A stretch of DNA of 64,000 nt, taken from NCBI RefSeq assembly GCF_003611465.1, contig NZ_RAXV01000012.1, forward strand, positions 17,379 to 81,378. The letters are read 5' to 3'. Source of the DNA: Acinetobacter tianfuensis (GTDB lineage Bacteria > Pseudomonadota > Gammaproteobacteria > Pseudomonadales > Moraxellaceae). Position 1 is the first letter of the stretch, and the number at the start of each line of letters is the position of its first letter. Below the pieces are notes generated by a model. That model did not search any database and was not told where the DNA came from. It worked only from the letters and a program-made list of their open reading frames with translations. A program made the translations under genes and the position numbers. Below, piece by piece: positions 9,859-19,179 of this stretch.

Positions 9859-11028
9859 TTAGATTTTTGCGATGACTTGTGTAATGGCATCCACTGTTTT
9901 TTGCATGCTGGCATCCGACAATGTTGGATGTACCAAGAACATCAAACTGCTTTCACCAAGTTGTTTTGCATTTGGCAATGAATGTTTTGGACGCCATGCT
10001 GTGCCATCAAACGCTTTTTCTAAATACACTTCTGAACATGAACCGCTAAAGCATGGAACTGCTTGAGATGAAATTTCCGCCATGATGCGGTCACGTGACC
10101 AATCTTCAGGTAAAGTCTCGACATTGACTTGCACATAACATTTATAAGCGGCATGTACATAGTCGCTAGAGGGTTTCGCTACCGTAAAATAGGGGCTATT
10201 TTCAAATACGGCTTGGATGCGCGCCATATTTGCATTACGTTTTGCCGTCCATTCAGACATCTCGATAAGTTGCAAACGACCAATCACCGCTTGCATTTCC
10301 ATCATGCGCCAGTTGGTGCCAAATGAGTCATGCAACCAACGGAAGCCCGGTGGATGCTGTGTGTTATACACGCTATCAAAGTTTTTGCCGTGATCTTTAT
10401 AGGACCACATTATTTTCCAAAGATTTTCATCATTGGTGGTGACCATACCACCTTCACCGCCTGTGGTCATAATCTTGTCTTGGCAGAATGACCAAGCCCC
10501 AATATGACCAATTGAACCTGCCGATTTACCTTTGTACATCGCACCATGTGCTTGAGCACAATCTTCAATCACGAAGATGCCTTTTTCCTCAGCCAATTGC
10601 ATGATCGGATCCATATCACACATCCACCCTGCCAAATGCACACAGATAATGGCTTTGGTATTGGGTGTTAAAACCGCTTCAATGGTACGGCGTGAGATAT
10701 TTTGTGAATCCAGTTCAACATCGGCAAAAATCGGATTGGCACCTGCAGTGACAATCGAACTTGCTGAAGCCAAGAAAGTACGTGAAGTGACAATCACGTC
10801 ATCACCTGCACCAATACCCAAGGCTTTTAAGGCCAGATCCAACGCCACTGTACCATTGGCAACGGCAACGGCATGTTTGGTTCCTGCAAACTGTGCAAAT
10901 TCCTTTTCAAATTCGCGGCATTCCTGACCTGTCCAATAATTGACTTTATTAGATAAAAGGACTTTTGACACCGCATCGGCTTCTGCTTGAGTAAAGCTTG
11001 GCCAAGGCTCAAATGCACTGTTTAACAT
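9859..11028 (-). CDS. qhbB: DegT/DnrJ/EryC1/StrS family sugar aminotransferase
   Basis: This 389-residue PLP enzyme most likely transfers an amino group to C4 of the UDP-4-keto-6-deoxy-HexNAc made by Gdr (a PglE-like step). The PLP-binding lysine lies in FCQDKIMTTGGEGG near residue 186, preceded by VIEDCAQAHGAMYKG near 160, both diagnostic of sugar aminotransferases. It lies 35 bases after the acetyltransferase gene and 60 before gdr, all in the same direction. The name follows the Acinetobacter QuiNAc4NAc module; the product stereochemistry is not proven by sequence. Confidence 0.9.
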   Translation of the reverse strand: MLNSAFEPWPSFTQAEADAVSKVLLSNKVNYWTGQECREFEKEFAQFAGTKHAVAVANGTVALDLALKALGIGAGDDVIVTSRTFLASASSIVTAGANPIFADVELDSQNISRRTIEAVLTPNTKAIICVHLAGWMCDMDPIMQLAEEKGIFVIEDCAQAHGAMYKGKSAGSIGHIGAWSFCQDKIMTTGGEGGMVTTNDENLWKIMWSYKDHGKNFDSVYNTQHPPGFRWLHDSFGTNWRMMEMQAVIGRLQLIEMSEWTAKRNANMARIQAVFENSPYFTVAKPSSDYVHAAYKCYVQVNVETLPEDWSRDRIMAEISSQAVPCFSGSCSEVYLEKAFDGTAWRPKHSLPNAKQLGESSLMFLVHPTLSDASMQKTVDAITQVIAKI

Positions 11029-11063
11029 GGAATTTTCCCAGTCTAAAAATCGAGTTTAAAAAT

Positions 11064-11720
11064 CTATTTTTGCGTCATAATTCGGGCAGGATTGCCCACC
11101 ACGGTGGCACCCGCAGGTACACTTTTGGTCACCACGGCACCCATACCGACTATAGCGCCTGTACCGATCACCAAAGGCTGATCCGGTGTGCCCTGCTTAA
11201 TCATCGCACCCGCGCCAATATAGGCATGCGCGTGTATATGAATATTGCCGTTGCATTTTACGCCTGGTGCGAAAGTAACGAAATCCCCAACCACACAATC
11301 ATGCTCGACATAACTGTATAAATTGGCATGAAAACACTTGCCGATTTTGACATTGGAGCCAATGCTGACAAAAGGACTCAAAGCAGAACCTTCATCGAGT
11401 TCTATCTGATCCATTAAAACCACATGGTCCGCAGTGATCGACCAAAGCTGAATGCCATCCGCTTCTAAACGCTGAGCGATTTTTTCACGCACACGACTAT
11501 TGGCAATCGCGATTTGCACACATTTTTCAGAAACAGTTTCATTTAAAAAAGCTTGGTAATTCATGGCACGATGACCATTGACTGAAGCAATATCTGTCAA
11601 AGCATCATCGATAAAGATAATTTCAGATGCATCACCTTGACGTGCCAATTGCTGACGCGCGACAGGCATCAGGCTACGCCCACAACCTGAAGCCCCATAA
11701 ATCGCATAGAGTGTTGTCAT
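11064..11720 (-). CDS. qhbA: Left-handed beta-helix sugar N-acetyltransferase (PglD/QhbA type)
   Basis: This 218-residue protein has a short N-terminal Rossmann-like domain (YAIYGASGCGRSLMPVAR) that binds the UDP-sugar in PglD homologues. Hexapeptide repeats follow from about residue 90 to the end. The catalytic His region YSYVEHDCVVGDFV lies near residue 135. It would acetylate the 4-amino group made by the aminotransferase, giving a diacetamido sugar. Its start codon overlaps the stop of the initiating transferase by one base (TAATG), so translation is coupled. Confidence 0.9.
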   Translation of the reverse strand: MTTLYAIYGASGCGRSLMPVARQQLARQGDASEIIFIDDALTDIASVNGHRAMNYQAFLNETVSEKCVQIAIANSRVREKIAQRLEADGIQLWSITADHVVLMDQIELDEGSALSPFVSIGSNVKIGKCFHANLYSYVEHDCVVGDFVTFAPGVKCNGNIHIHAHAYIGAGAMIKQGTPDQPLVIGTGAIVGMGAVVTKSVPAGATVVGNPARIMTQK

Positions 11721-12322
11721 TATTTTTGTTCCGGTGTGCCGGTAAATTTTGTCATAGTGGCTTCGCCTTCGGCACTAATATCATCCTTGGCAATCACTTT
11801 TTTCACGGTTTTTAGCATGATTTTAAAATCGAGCCATAAAGACTGATTTTCCACATACCAAGTATCGAGTTCAAACTTTTTTTCCCATGAAATGGCATTG
11901 CGACCATTCACTTGAGCATGACCTGTAATGCCCGGACGCACGTTATGACGCTTGGCCTGCTCACAATTATAGAGCGGTAAATATTCCATCAATAATGGTC
12001 GTGGTCCGACAATACTCATATCGCCTTTAATCACATTCCACAGTTCAGGCATTTCATCCAAACTGGTGGCACGGAGCATTTTTCCAAATGGCGTCAAACG
12101 CTCACTATCAGGCAATGGATTGCCCTGCGCATCGAGCGCATCTTTCATGGTGCGAAACTTCACCATTTCAAAGGGCTTGCCATGCAGACCCGGACGCACC
12201 TGACGGAATAAAACAGGCGAACCTAAATTCTTTTTTACCTTATGCGCCACAATAAAATACACAGGCGACAGCAGAATTAAAGCGGTCGATGCAATCGCAA
12301 TATCTAAAATACGTTTAATCAT
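11720..12322 (-). CDS. itrB: Initiating sugar-phosphate transferase (undecaprenyl-phosphate, PglC/ItrB-like)
   Basis: This 200-residue monotopic phosphoglycosyl transferase has one N-terminal membrane helix (MIKRILDIAIASTALILLS) and the catalytic Asp-Glu pair in ATSLDEMPELWNVIKGDMS near residue 90. GPRPLLMEYL and RPGITGHAQVNGRN complete the family signature. It starts capsule-unit assembly by moving sugar-1-phosphate onto undecaprenyl phosphate at the inner membrane. Neighbouring genes that make a diacetamido-trideoxy-hexose suggest that sugar as the first residue. It overlaps the preceding glycosyltransferase by 4 bases. The itrB symbol reflects this context. Confidence 0.9.
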   Translation of the reverse strand: MIKRILDIAIASTALILLSPVYFIVAHKVKKNLGSPVLFRQVRPGLHGKPFEMVKFRTMKDALDAQGNPLPDSERLTPFGKMLRATSLDEMPELWNVIKGDMSIVGPRPLLMEYLPLYNCEQAKRHNVRPGITGHAQVNGRNAISWEKKFELDTWYVENQSLWLDFKIMLKTVKKVIAKDDISAEGEATMTKFTGTPEQK

Positions 12323-13461
12323 CGCAATATTCCCATTTCAGCCATCATGTGTGCATTGACCTGATGTACATCGTATTTATTCAGCGCGATTTCACGTGAA
12401 CGCTGTCCCATATATTCAATTAATCTTGGATCTTCAATAAAGTACTGCATACTTTGCACCAAATCATCGACTGATTTCACCCCGACCAAATAACCATTTT
12501 GCCCATGTTGAACAGTTTCACGGCAACCCGGTGCATCCGTCGTAATGATGGCACGCCCCATAGCCATAGCTTCCAACACCGTACGCGGAGTCCCCTCCCG
12601 ATATGACGGCAATACATACACAGAACTCTCTGCAATAGCAGGCCTTACATCAGTTAATTTACCCCAGTATTTTATAGACTTCTGGTTAATCCATATATTT
12701 AATTCCTGCTGAGAAATTGCAGATGGATTATCATCAATCCAACCGACCAAATGAAACTCAGCTTCGGGATATTTCATTTTAATCATGCGTGCTGCTTCAG
12801 CATATTCACGTACACCTTTATCCCCCAATAAGCGTGCAATCAACAAAAAAGACACCTTAATTTGACCTTGCTCATTTTTAGGCAAAGGCATCACATCAAA
12901 ATCTTGCACATTGACACCTGAACCATTCACCATCACGGTTGGTTTTTCGGCATCCAACAGATGCATATCCTGAAACAGTTTTAAATCATCTGGATTTTGG
13001 AAAAAGACTTTTTCCGCATGTTTCAAGGCTTGGGCATAGAGGCCATGCACCATTTTTTGAAACAGGCTGCGTTTGCCCGATTCCACATTTTGAAAGGCGT
13101 AACCAAGTCCAGTAATTAAAGCAAAACGATGCGGGACTTTAGCGAGCCATGCTGCCAGTGTGCCGTAAATGACCGGTTTAATGGTATAGGACAACACATA
13201 AGTTGGTTGAATCTGACGGATCTGCTGATAAATATTTTTCAGCAATTTTAAATCTGAAATAGGGTTGGTCCCTGTACGCTGCATGGGAATTTCATGTATG
13301 GTGTAACCTAGTGACTGCAACTGATGATATTCATCAGGGAACGTAATCAGCTCAGGCGCCATGATATGAATTTCAAAACCACGAGCTTGAATAGCTTCCA
13401 ATAGCTTACCGCGGAAATTCAGTGCAGAGGGCAAATAACTGCAAATCATTAAAAACTTCAT
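12319..13461 (-). CDS. Glycosyltransferase family 4 (PglA-like)
   Basis: This 380-residue GT-B enzyme begins MKFLMICSYLPSALNFRGKL. The C-terminal half shows ISFLL-type donor-domain strands and the EX7E-like stretch YREGTPRTVLEAMAMGRAI near residue 290. It resembles enzymes that add the second sugar to an undecaprenyl-linked diacetamido sugar, as PglA does, and its position next to the initiating transferase fits. I chose the ATG at 13461 because it forms an ATGA overlap with the upstream gene and has GGAG about ten bases before it; a GTG-initiated form five codons longer is possible. Sugar specificity is unknown. Confidence 0.88.
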   Translation of the reverse strand: MKFLMICSYLPSALNFRGKLLEAIQARGFEIHIMAPELITFPDEYHQLQSLGYTIHEIPMQRTGTNPISDLKLLKNIYQQIRQIQPTYVLSYTIKPVIYGTLAAWLAKVPHRFALITGLGYAFQNVESGKRSLFQKMVHGLYAQALKHAEKVFFQNPDDLKLFQDMHLLDAEKPTVMVNGSGVNVQDFDVMPLPKNEQGQIKVSFLLIARLLGDKGVREYAEAARMIKMKYPEAEFHLVGWIDDNPSAISQQELNIWINQKSIKYWGKLTDVRPAIAESSVYVLPSYREGTPRTVLEAMAMGRAIITTDAPGCRETVQHGQNGYLVGVKSVDDLVQSMQYFIEDPRLIEYMGQRSREIALNKYDVHQVNAHMMAEMGILR

Positions 13462-14552
13462 GCCTGTTGGCTCCACACCTGCATATATTGACCGCTGACG
13501 GTTTCAATACTGAAATTCTGTTCAACACGTTCACGGGTTGCTTGTTTTAAAGCGCGTTTTTCTGCTTCTGTTTTTTGTGCATAAGCCAAAACTGCATCCG
13601 CCAAAGCCTGTGCATTACGCGGCGGTACAATCACACCTAGGTCTTGCACAATGTATTTGGCATCGCCAACATCGGTGCTGATACACGGCAACCCCGATGC
13701 CATCGCTTCCACCAAGACATTTGGAAAACCTTCAGTAATTGAGGTCATGAGAAATGCATCAATCGATTGATAAAAAGCTGGCATATCTGAGATTTGACCC
13801 AGTAAATGGACTTTTTCAGCATCTAATTGATACTGATCAAATAGAGCTTTTACTTCCGCGTTATCTAAACTCGCCCCATTGCCGGCAATTTTAAACACGA
13901 TATTTTGATCTTTCAGCAAACCCATTGTTTCAAACAAATAGGGATAACCTTTGGCTGTGTGATAACGCCCTGCAAAACCTATGGTGATCGGTACATGCAA
14001 TTCAGAATTCACCTGAAATTGATCTAAAAATACGCCATTGGCAATCACTTGGCTATTTGGATTATCAAAGCCAAAAGCCTGATGCTGTTCTAATGAGGAG
14101 TGCGCACAATAAATAATATGACTTGGCTGTTTCGATAGAATTTTACTTAAGCCCAAAGCAATTTTGGTGCTGATGGATTCATCTTTCGGTGAAGCAAGCG
14201 AGTGATGAATGCCCCACACGACTTTTGGTTTTTTTGCTAAGCCAATGACACTCAAACTGGTTAAGGCATTGGCATGATACATCCAACATTGCACGGTTTG
14301 AGGTTGTAACTGTTTCAGCAATTTACGTAATTTTTGAATGGTACTCAGGGTATTGATGCCATTCCAACCTAAAGCATAATGTGACTGACAACGATCGAGC
14401 GTGCTTTGATAGATGCTCGATGTTTTCATCAAACTGATGATCACGTGTTGGTATTGATTTTCAGTATATTGAATCAGGCGTGCCAGCATCATTTCTGCAC
14501 CGCCCACACCTGCAAAGTTGGTGATCACATGCACCATCAACGGTTTGCTCAT
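13458..14552 (-). CDS. Glycosyltransferase family 4
   Basis: This 364-residue GT-B protein begins MSKPLMVHVITNFAGVGGAE, the glycine-rich acceptor-side start typical of GT4. The donor-domain signature ITEGFPNVLVEAMASGLP lies near residue 275, containing the EX7E motif that contacts the nucleotide sugar. It is linked by 4-base ATGA overlaps to the glycosyltransferase genes on both sides. It should add one sugar of the K unit on the cytoplasmic face; which sugar cannot be read from sequence. Confidence 0.9.
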   Translation of the reverse strand: MSKPLMVHVITNFAGVGGAEMMLARLIQYTENQYQHVIISLMKTSSIYQSTLDRCQSHYALGWNGINTLSTIQKLRKLLKQLQPQTVQCWMYHANALTSLSVIGLAKKPKVVWGIHHSLASPKDESISTKIALGLSKILSKQPSHIIYCAHSSLEQHQAFGFDNPNSQVIANGVFLDQFQVNSELHVPITIGFAGRYHTAKGYPYLFETMGLLKDQNIVFKIAGNGASLDNAEVKALFDQYQLDAEKVHLLGQISDMPAFYQSIDAFLMTSITEGFPNVLVEAMASGLPCISTDVGDAKYIVQDLGVIVPPRNAQALADAVLAYAQKTEAEKRALKQATRERVEQNFSIETVSGQYMQVWSQQA

Positions 14553-15667
14553 GTTGCAGACTCCATCATGTTTAAGTACTGCTTCAATACCGTTGCTTTG
14601 TGGAATTGCTGAATATGGGCTTCAAAATCAGCCTCTGCATAATGTATATAATCGGCAAAAATTGCCTGTTGCATGGCTTGCGTCAAGCCAGCCTGATCAT
14701 TGCATTCGACCAATAAGCCAAATTTTGCATGGTCCAAAATTTCCATTGGTCCACTTGGACAATTGGTACTGACTACCTTTACTTTGGAAGCCAGTGCCTG
14801 AATCAGCACCCCCGGTAGACCTTCCCAATTTGAGCTTAAAACAAATAGGGATGCATATTTAAAATAAGCATACGGGTTTGCATCAAAGCCCGGTAAATCT
14901 ACGACATCTTTTAAGCCTAAGTCCGATACCAAAGCTTCAAATTCAGTACGCAGTTCACCCTCACCTAAAATAATCAGACGGGTTTCAGAATGCTGATCGT
15001 GTAAAGCTTTAAATGAACGAATTAGAAAACCAAAGTTTTTTGCTTCAGTCAGACGCCCTACTGCCAAAATCACTTTATTGTGACCATCAAAAAAGCGATG
15101 CGTGACAGGCACTTTCAGTTTTTCAAAATAAGCATCATCCAGCACAGGGTTATAAATGGTGCTCAGATTATTTTTTTTATAGCTGTAGTATTCACGAAAA
15201 TCAGTTTCTACACCTTTAGAGACACAAACCACTTGCTGTGCCATGGGATAAGTCCAATTCACCAAAGTTTTTAAAACAAATTTAGCGAGACCCTGTAATT
15301 TCAAATTCTTAGACGGCGTCGATACTTCACGGAAAATTAATGCGGTTTGAACGCCTGCCAGCTTTTTGGCAATGCCCGCCACAATATTGGTGTGGGTTTG
15401 CGTTGCCACCAAGCAATCATACTGCTCAGCTTTCAGCTTCATTTTTAAGGGCGTAATGCTATTCATCACCCGACCGCAATTAAAATTCACCAATTGAATT
15501 TTCGGACTGACTTCAGGCAACAGCTTAGCTTTATCACCTGTGACATCACACACACCCAAATGAATATTCAGACCTTGTTCAGCAAAGCTGTTGGCGAGTT
15601 GAATGACTGTACGTTCTGCACCGCCACCGCCCAAGCTTGGCAAAAAGAACATGACTTTATTCAACAT
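14549..15667 (-). CDS. Glycosyltransferase family 4
   Basis: This 372-residue GT-B enzyme begins MLNKVMFFLPSLGGGGAERT, a hallmark GT4 start. The donor-domain segment SNWEGLPGVLIQALASKV lies near residue 275. It corresponds to a GalNAc/hexose-type GT4 transferase but donor choice cannot be assigned. It forms a coupled set with the two downstream GT4 genes through ATGA overlaps, and 31 bases separate it from the acyltransferase gene upstream. Confidence 0.9.
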   Translation of the reverse strand: MLNKVMFFLPSLGGGGAERTVIQLANSFAEQGLNIHLGVCDVTGDKAKLLPEVSPKIQLVNFNCGRVMNSITPLKMKLKAEQYDCLVATQTHTNIVAGIAKKLAGVQTALIFREVSTPSKNLKLQGLAKFVLKTLVNWTYPMAQQVVCVSKGVETDFREYYSYKKNNLSTIYNPVLDDAYFEKLKVPVTHRFFDGHNKVILAVGRLTEAKNFGFLIRSFKALHDQHSETRLIILGEGELRTEFEALVSDLGLKDVVDLPGFDANPYAYFKYASLFVLSSNWEGLPGVLIQALASKVKVVSTNCPSGPMEILDHAKFGLLVECNDQAGLTQAMQQAIFADYIHYAEADFEAHIQQFHKATVLKQYLNMMESAT

Positions 15668-15698
15668 AATCAGACCTAAATTTTAAAATGGGAGAATA

Positions 15699-16247
15699 TT
15701 AATGCGGTGATTTTGAAGCTTGGATCGCCATGGCACGCTCAACCCGCTCACGATAATCCGTGATGCCGGCAAGCTCACTGTCACTGGCACAGGTACTTTG
15801 AATTTTGGCTTGATAGTCAACAAAACTGGATACCACTTTGGCAGGTACGCCAATCGCCACGCTATGATCAGGAATATCTTTGGTCACCACCGAGCCTGCA
15901 CCAATCACCACATTTGAGCCAATGCTCACACCGGGCATTACGATTGTATTGACCCCAATAAATACATGCGAACCGACTTGAATCGGGGCAAAGCGTTGGT
16001 AGCGTTTACCTTGCTCATCTTTGATTAAACAAGTACTGCCATCATGGGTAATAAATTTCACCCCTGAGGTCACGGTCACATGATCACCAATGCTGACCAA
16101 AAATGGTTCTGAGCCCCAACTTTTAATATAAATTCGGCAGTTTTCCCCGACTGTCACACCTTTTTTACGTGCATAAGCCACACTGCCCTTTGCCATAAAA
16201 TAAGCCAAATCAAACAGCTGTCGAAAAGCAGAAACCATAAATGACAT
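15699..16247 (-). CDS. Hexapeptide-repeat (LbH) acyltransferase, probable capsule O-acetyltransferase
   Basis: This roughly 182-residue protein is built mostly of isoleucine-led hexapeptide repeats, for example VFIGVNTIVMPGVSIGSNVV and VIGAGSVVTKDIPDHSVAIG, forming the left-handed beta-helix of the CatB/WbbJ family. It probably O-acetylates a K-unit sugar using acetyl-CoA. The longest frame begins with TTG at 16274 with no ribosome site; the ATG at 16247 with AGG upstream is the more likely start. It is preceded by a second, different acyltransferase after about 120 bases. The acceptor sugar is unknown. Confidence 0.85.
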   Translation of the reverse strand: MSFMVSAFRQLFDLAYFMAKGSVAYARKKGVTVGENCRIYIKSWGSEPFLVSIGDHVTVTSGVKFITHDGSTCLIKDEQGKRYQRFAPIQVGSHVFIGVNTIVMPGVSIGSNVVIGAGSVVTKDIPDHSVAIGVPAKVVSSFVDYQAKIQSTCASDSELAGITDYRERVERAMAIQASKSPH

Positions 16248-16367
16248 ACACAGTACCTGAATGGAGCGAGGCAACTTAAAAGGAGGAAAATAAGCCTGCT
16301 ATTTTACGCTGAAAATCCACTTTACGATATGGAAACCGCAGTCACGATGCAGGATGAAAAAATAAGA

Positions 16368-16961
16368 TCACAGCGATTTGATTTTTCTAGCAGGACTGCC
16401 GACATACACCCCAGATTCGTCCAAAGGTTTCGACACAAGGCTACACGCGCCAATCACCGAATCACTTGGAATTTTCACACCATCAAGGACCGTCACCCGT
16501 GCACCCAACCAAATATTTTCGCCTAAACTCACCCCTTGTTTAGTAATCGCATCTTTCACCAACACATCAGGTTCACCAAATTTATGATTACTGGCAATGA
16601 TGATACTTTGCGTGCCAATACGGGTGTTATCGCCAATGCTCACACCGCCACAGCCATTGATAAATGACTTCGAGTTAATACTGACATCTTTGCCAATCGA
16701 CACCTTGCCACCAAAGCATTTGATGTAACAACTTTCACCAATAAAACTGTTATCCGCGATTTCTAAAATTGCGCCTTGTTCGACGATTAAACTGACATGA
16801 TCGCCTATATAAACATTCTGCCCAATCTTGACCTGACCACTAATATCAACCGTACAGGCTTTACCGAAATAACGAAATTTCGTGCCAAAAGCCAGATTAT
16901 AAAATTGCTGACGGCATTGTGCAGTGAACCAAGTGATCAGTTTTAACAGTTTAAAAAACAT
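16368..16961 (-). CDS. Hexapeptide-repeat (LbH) acyltransferase
   Basis: This roughly 197-residue protein has an extended beta-helix with repeats such as VYIGDHVSLIVEQGAILEI and SIGDNTRIGTQSIIIASNH, ending with the typical GSPARKIKSL tail of sugar O-acetyltransferases. It starts at the ATG at 16961, sharing one base with the wzx stop (TGATG), behind a GGAG element; a GTG-started version from 16979 is possible but would overlap wzx further. It differs clearly from the acyltransferase at 15699-16247, so two acylation steps or two acceptors are likely. The substrate is unknown. Confidence 0.85.
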   Translation of the reverse strand: MFFKLLKLITWFTAQCRQQFYNLAFGTKFRYFGKACTVDISGQVKIGQNVYIGDHVSLIVEQGAILEIADNSFIGESCYIKCFGGKVSIGKDVSINSKSFINGCGGVSIGDNTRIGTQSIIIASNHKFGEPDVLVKDAITKQGVSLGENIWLGARVTVLDGVKIPSDSVIGACSLVSKPLDESGVYVGSPARKIKSL

Positions 16962-18133
16962 CAGCTTTTGTTTCTCCACACCACATATAAAATGGCAAAG
17001 TTATAAATGATCAGTGCCACAGGCACCGCCAAGAGCATATAAATTTTATCGACACATAAAACATATAAACCTGCAAATAAAGCGAACTTAATGATGAGTT
17101 CTACGATTTGCAGTTTAAATAAGACTTGGCTATTGCGCTTGGCAATTAAATAAGCCGAACTTGGCGGATTACAAAAAACCGCCCAATACCCCAATGCCAA
17201 AATTTGGAAATAGGTCGAGATCCCGACCCATTCAGAACCAAAAATCCATAAATATAAAGATTCAGGCAAGATAAAGAAAATTGCAAAAAGAGGCAGTGAC
17301 ACCAAGCTTAAAAGTACACTTGCCTTTAAGGCATCTTTATTTGAATCCGTGCTCTTAAATTTACGGATAAAAAACTGACGTAGGGTTTGTGAAATCAGAT
17401 TGATCGGCACACGCAAAGTCCGCTCAACAATGGCATAGAAGCCCATTGCCTGCACACCCACAAAATGCGACACCACATAATACGGTAAATTATGTGAAAA
17501 ACTGTTCAGCAAGGCATGCGGGGTATTGGCATAGATAAAATCTTGGTAATGTTTAAACGCCTGCCAACTGACTTGATAGAGCTGATACTTCATTAAATAA
17601 ATCAGCACTGCCACAATCATCAGGATCGAGCTGACATTGTAGCTATTCACCAAACTGATCTGCATGAACAGTGGCAAACTCAATTGCACCGCAACCACAA
17701 TTGCACTTCTAAAAATATTTAGACCAGCACAAAAATATTCTTTATGCGCAGCAAATTGATAGTTATAGACGCTTTGAAGCAAAGTATTGGCGAGTACACC
17801 TGTGGCCACAGCAAACGCCATTTCAACCTTTAAAACTAAGCTGATGACAAGACCACTAATAAAAGCAATGACTGTCGAAAAGACGGCCCCTTCAAAAATC
17901 AGACTTTTTTTATCTTGTTCCTCAGCGACCAACAGCGCTTGATCGAGACGTAAATTGGCTACTGTTGAAAGTACACTGACGATGGCTAAGGCGATACCGT
18001 AAGCCCCAAAGTCAGCAACAGAATATAGGCGTGTTAAAACAGGAAGTGCGATAAATGTCATTATCGCACCTGCCAGTAAACTGAGTGTAATCAATCCAAT
18101 GGACTGATACTTTGCGAGGAGTTTCGCAATCAT
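16961..18133 (-). CDS. wzx: Wzx-type oligosaccharide flippase (first flippase of the locus)
   Basis: This 390-residue polytopic protein with about 12 membrane segments begins MIAKLLAKYQSIGLITLSLL. It has the family pattern LPVLTRLYSVADFGAYGIAL near residue 30, which is typical of Wzx/RfbX polysaccharide exporters. It would translocate an undecaprenyl-linked unit. It lies between gne2 (10-base gap) and the acyltransferase gene (1-base overlap). Base composition is like the genome average, unlike the AT-rich second flippase at 4180-5358. Having two different flippases in one K locus is unusual. Confidence 0.9.
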   Translation of the reverse strand: MIAKLLAKYQSIGLITLSLLAGAIMTFIALPVLTRLYSVADFGAYGIALAIVSVLSTVANLRLDQALLVAEEQDKKSLIFEGAVFSTVIAFISGLVISLVLKVEMAFAVATGVLANTLLQSVYNYQFAAHKEYFCAGLNIFRSAIVVAVQLSLPLFMQISLVNSYNVSSILMIVAVLIYLMKYQLYQVSWQAFKHYQDFIYANTPHALLNSFSHNLPYYVVSHFVGVQAMGFYAIVERTLRVPINLISQTLRQFFIRKFKSTDSNKDALKASVLLSLVSLPLFAIFFILPESLYLWIFGSEWVGISTYFQILALGYWAVFCNPPSSAYLIAKRNSQVLFKLQIVELIIKFALFAGLYVLCVDKIYMLLAVPVALIIYNFAILYVVWRNKS

Positions 18134-18143
18134 CGGTTCAAGA

Positions 18144-19166
18144 TCATTTTAAGTGATTGACGTACCAACGCATCGCCAATTGAATGCCTTCGGCAATTTT
18201 AAACTGCGGTGCATAACCTAAACCTTGCTCAATTTTGACAATACTGGCTTGTGAATGACGGACATCACCTGCACGGAATTCGCGGTACACAGGATCACGC
18301 TCAAAGTTCACCGCATTTTCAGCAAGTGCCACTTGAATGGCGCGATATAAATCATTCAAAGTCGTACGGTCACCCACTGCTACGTTATACACCTGATTTT
18401 TCGCTTCATCCGATGCTGTCGCTGCCAGAATATTGGCTTGTACAGTATTATCAATAAAACAGAAATCACGGCTGGTTTCACCATCACCATTGATAAAGAC
18501 ATCTTCACCAGCAATCATCGAGGCTGTCCACTTCGGAATCACCGCAGCATAAGCACCGTTTGGATCTTGGCGCTGACCAAACACGTTAAAATAACGTAAA
18601 CCAATCGTTTTAAAGCCATACGTTTTTGCAAATACATCTGCGTATAATTCATTGACATACTTTGTCACTGCATATGGAGATAATGGCTTACCGATGTTTT
18701 CTTCTACTTTTGGCAATGCTGGATGATCACCATAGGTTGAACTGCTGGCTGCATAAGTAAAACTTGAAACACCTTCATCGCGTGCAGCGACCATCATGTT
18801 CAAAAATCCAGTGATATTTGCACTATTTGTTAAAATAGGATCGGCAATCGAACGCGGTACAGAACCTAAAGCGGCTTCATGCAAGACATAATCCACACCT
18901 GCACAGGCTTTTTGGCAGTCGGCAAATTGGCGAATATCTCCTTCAATAAAACTGAATTTCGCCCATTGTTCAGCCGTCACTAAGCTTTGCACTTCATCCA
19001 AATTATGCTGATGACCTGTTGCGAAATTGTCTAAGCCCACAACTTTTTGATTCAGCTTCAGCAAAGTTTCAAGAAGATTAGAACCAATAAAGCCCGCAAC
19101 ACCTGTTACCAACCATGTTTTAGGTGCGGCTTTAAGGTTTTCACATACCTGTTGATATTGATTCAT
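18144..19166 (-). CDS. gne2: UDP-N-acetylglucosaminuronate 4-epimerase (TviC/VipB/WbpP-like)
   Basis: This 340-residue short-chain dehydrogenase-type epimerase has an NAD-binding [14 protein letters not shown] motif near residue 20 and the catalytic YAVTK motif ([17 protein letters not shown]) near residue 168. With the dehydrogenase encoded just upstream it should convert UDP-GlcNAcA to UDP-GalNAcA, as in Vi antigen synthesis. The pair is the usual start of many Acinetobacter K loci. It lies 13 bases after gna. Related enzymes epimerise UDP-GlcNAc, so the exact substrate is inferred from its partner. Confidence 0.92.
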   Translation of the reverse strand: MNQYQQVCENLKAAPKTWLVTGVAGFIGSNLLETLLKLNQKVVGLDNFATGHQHNLDEVQSLVTAEQWAKFSFIEGDIRQFADCQKACAGVDYVLHEAALGSVPRSIADPILTNSANITGFLNMMVAARDEGVSSFTYAASSSTYGDHPALPKVEENIGKPLSPYAVTKYVNELYADVFAKTYGFKTIGLRYFNVFGQRQDPNGAYAAVIPKWTASMIAGEDVFINGDGETSRDFCFIDNTVQANILAATASDEAKNQVYNVAVGDRTTLNDLYRAIQVALAENAVNFERDPVYREFRAGDVRHSQASIVKIEQGLGYAPQFKIAEGIQLAMRWYVNHLK

Positions 19167-19179
19167 TTTGGTATGCCCC

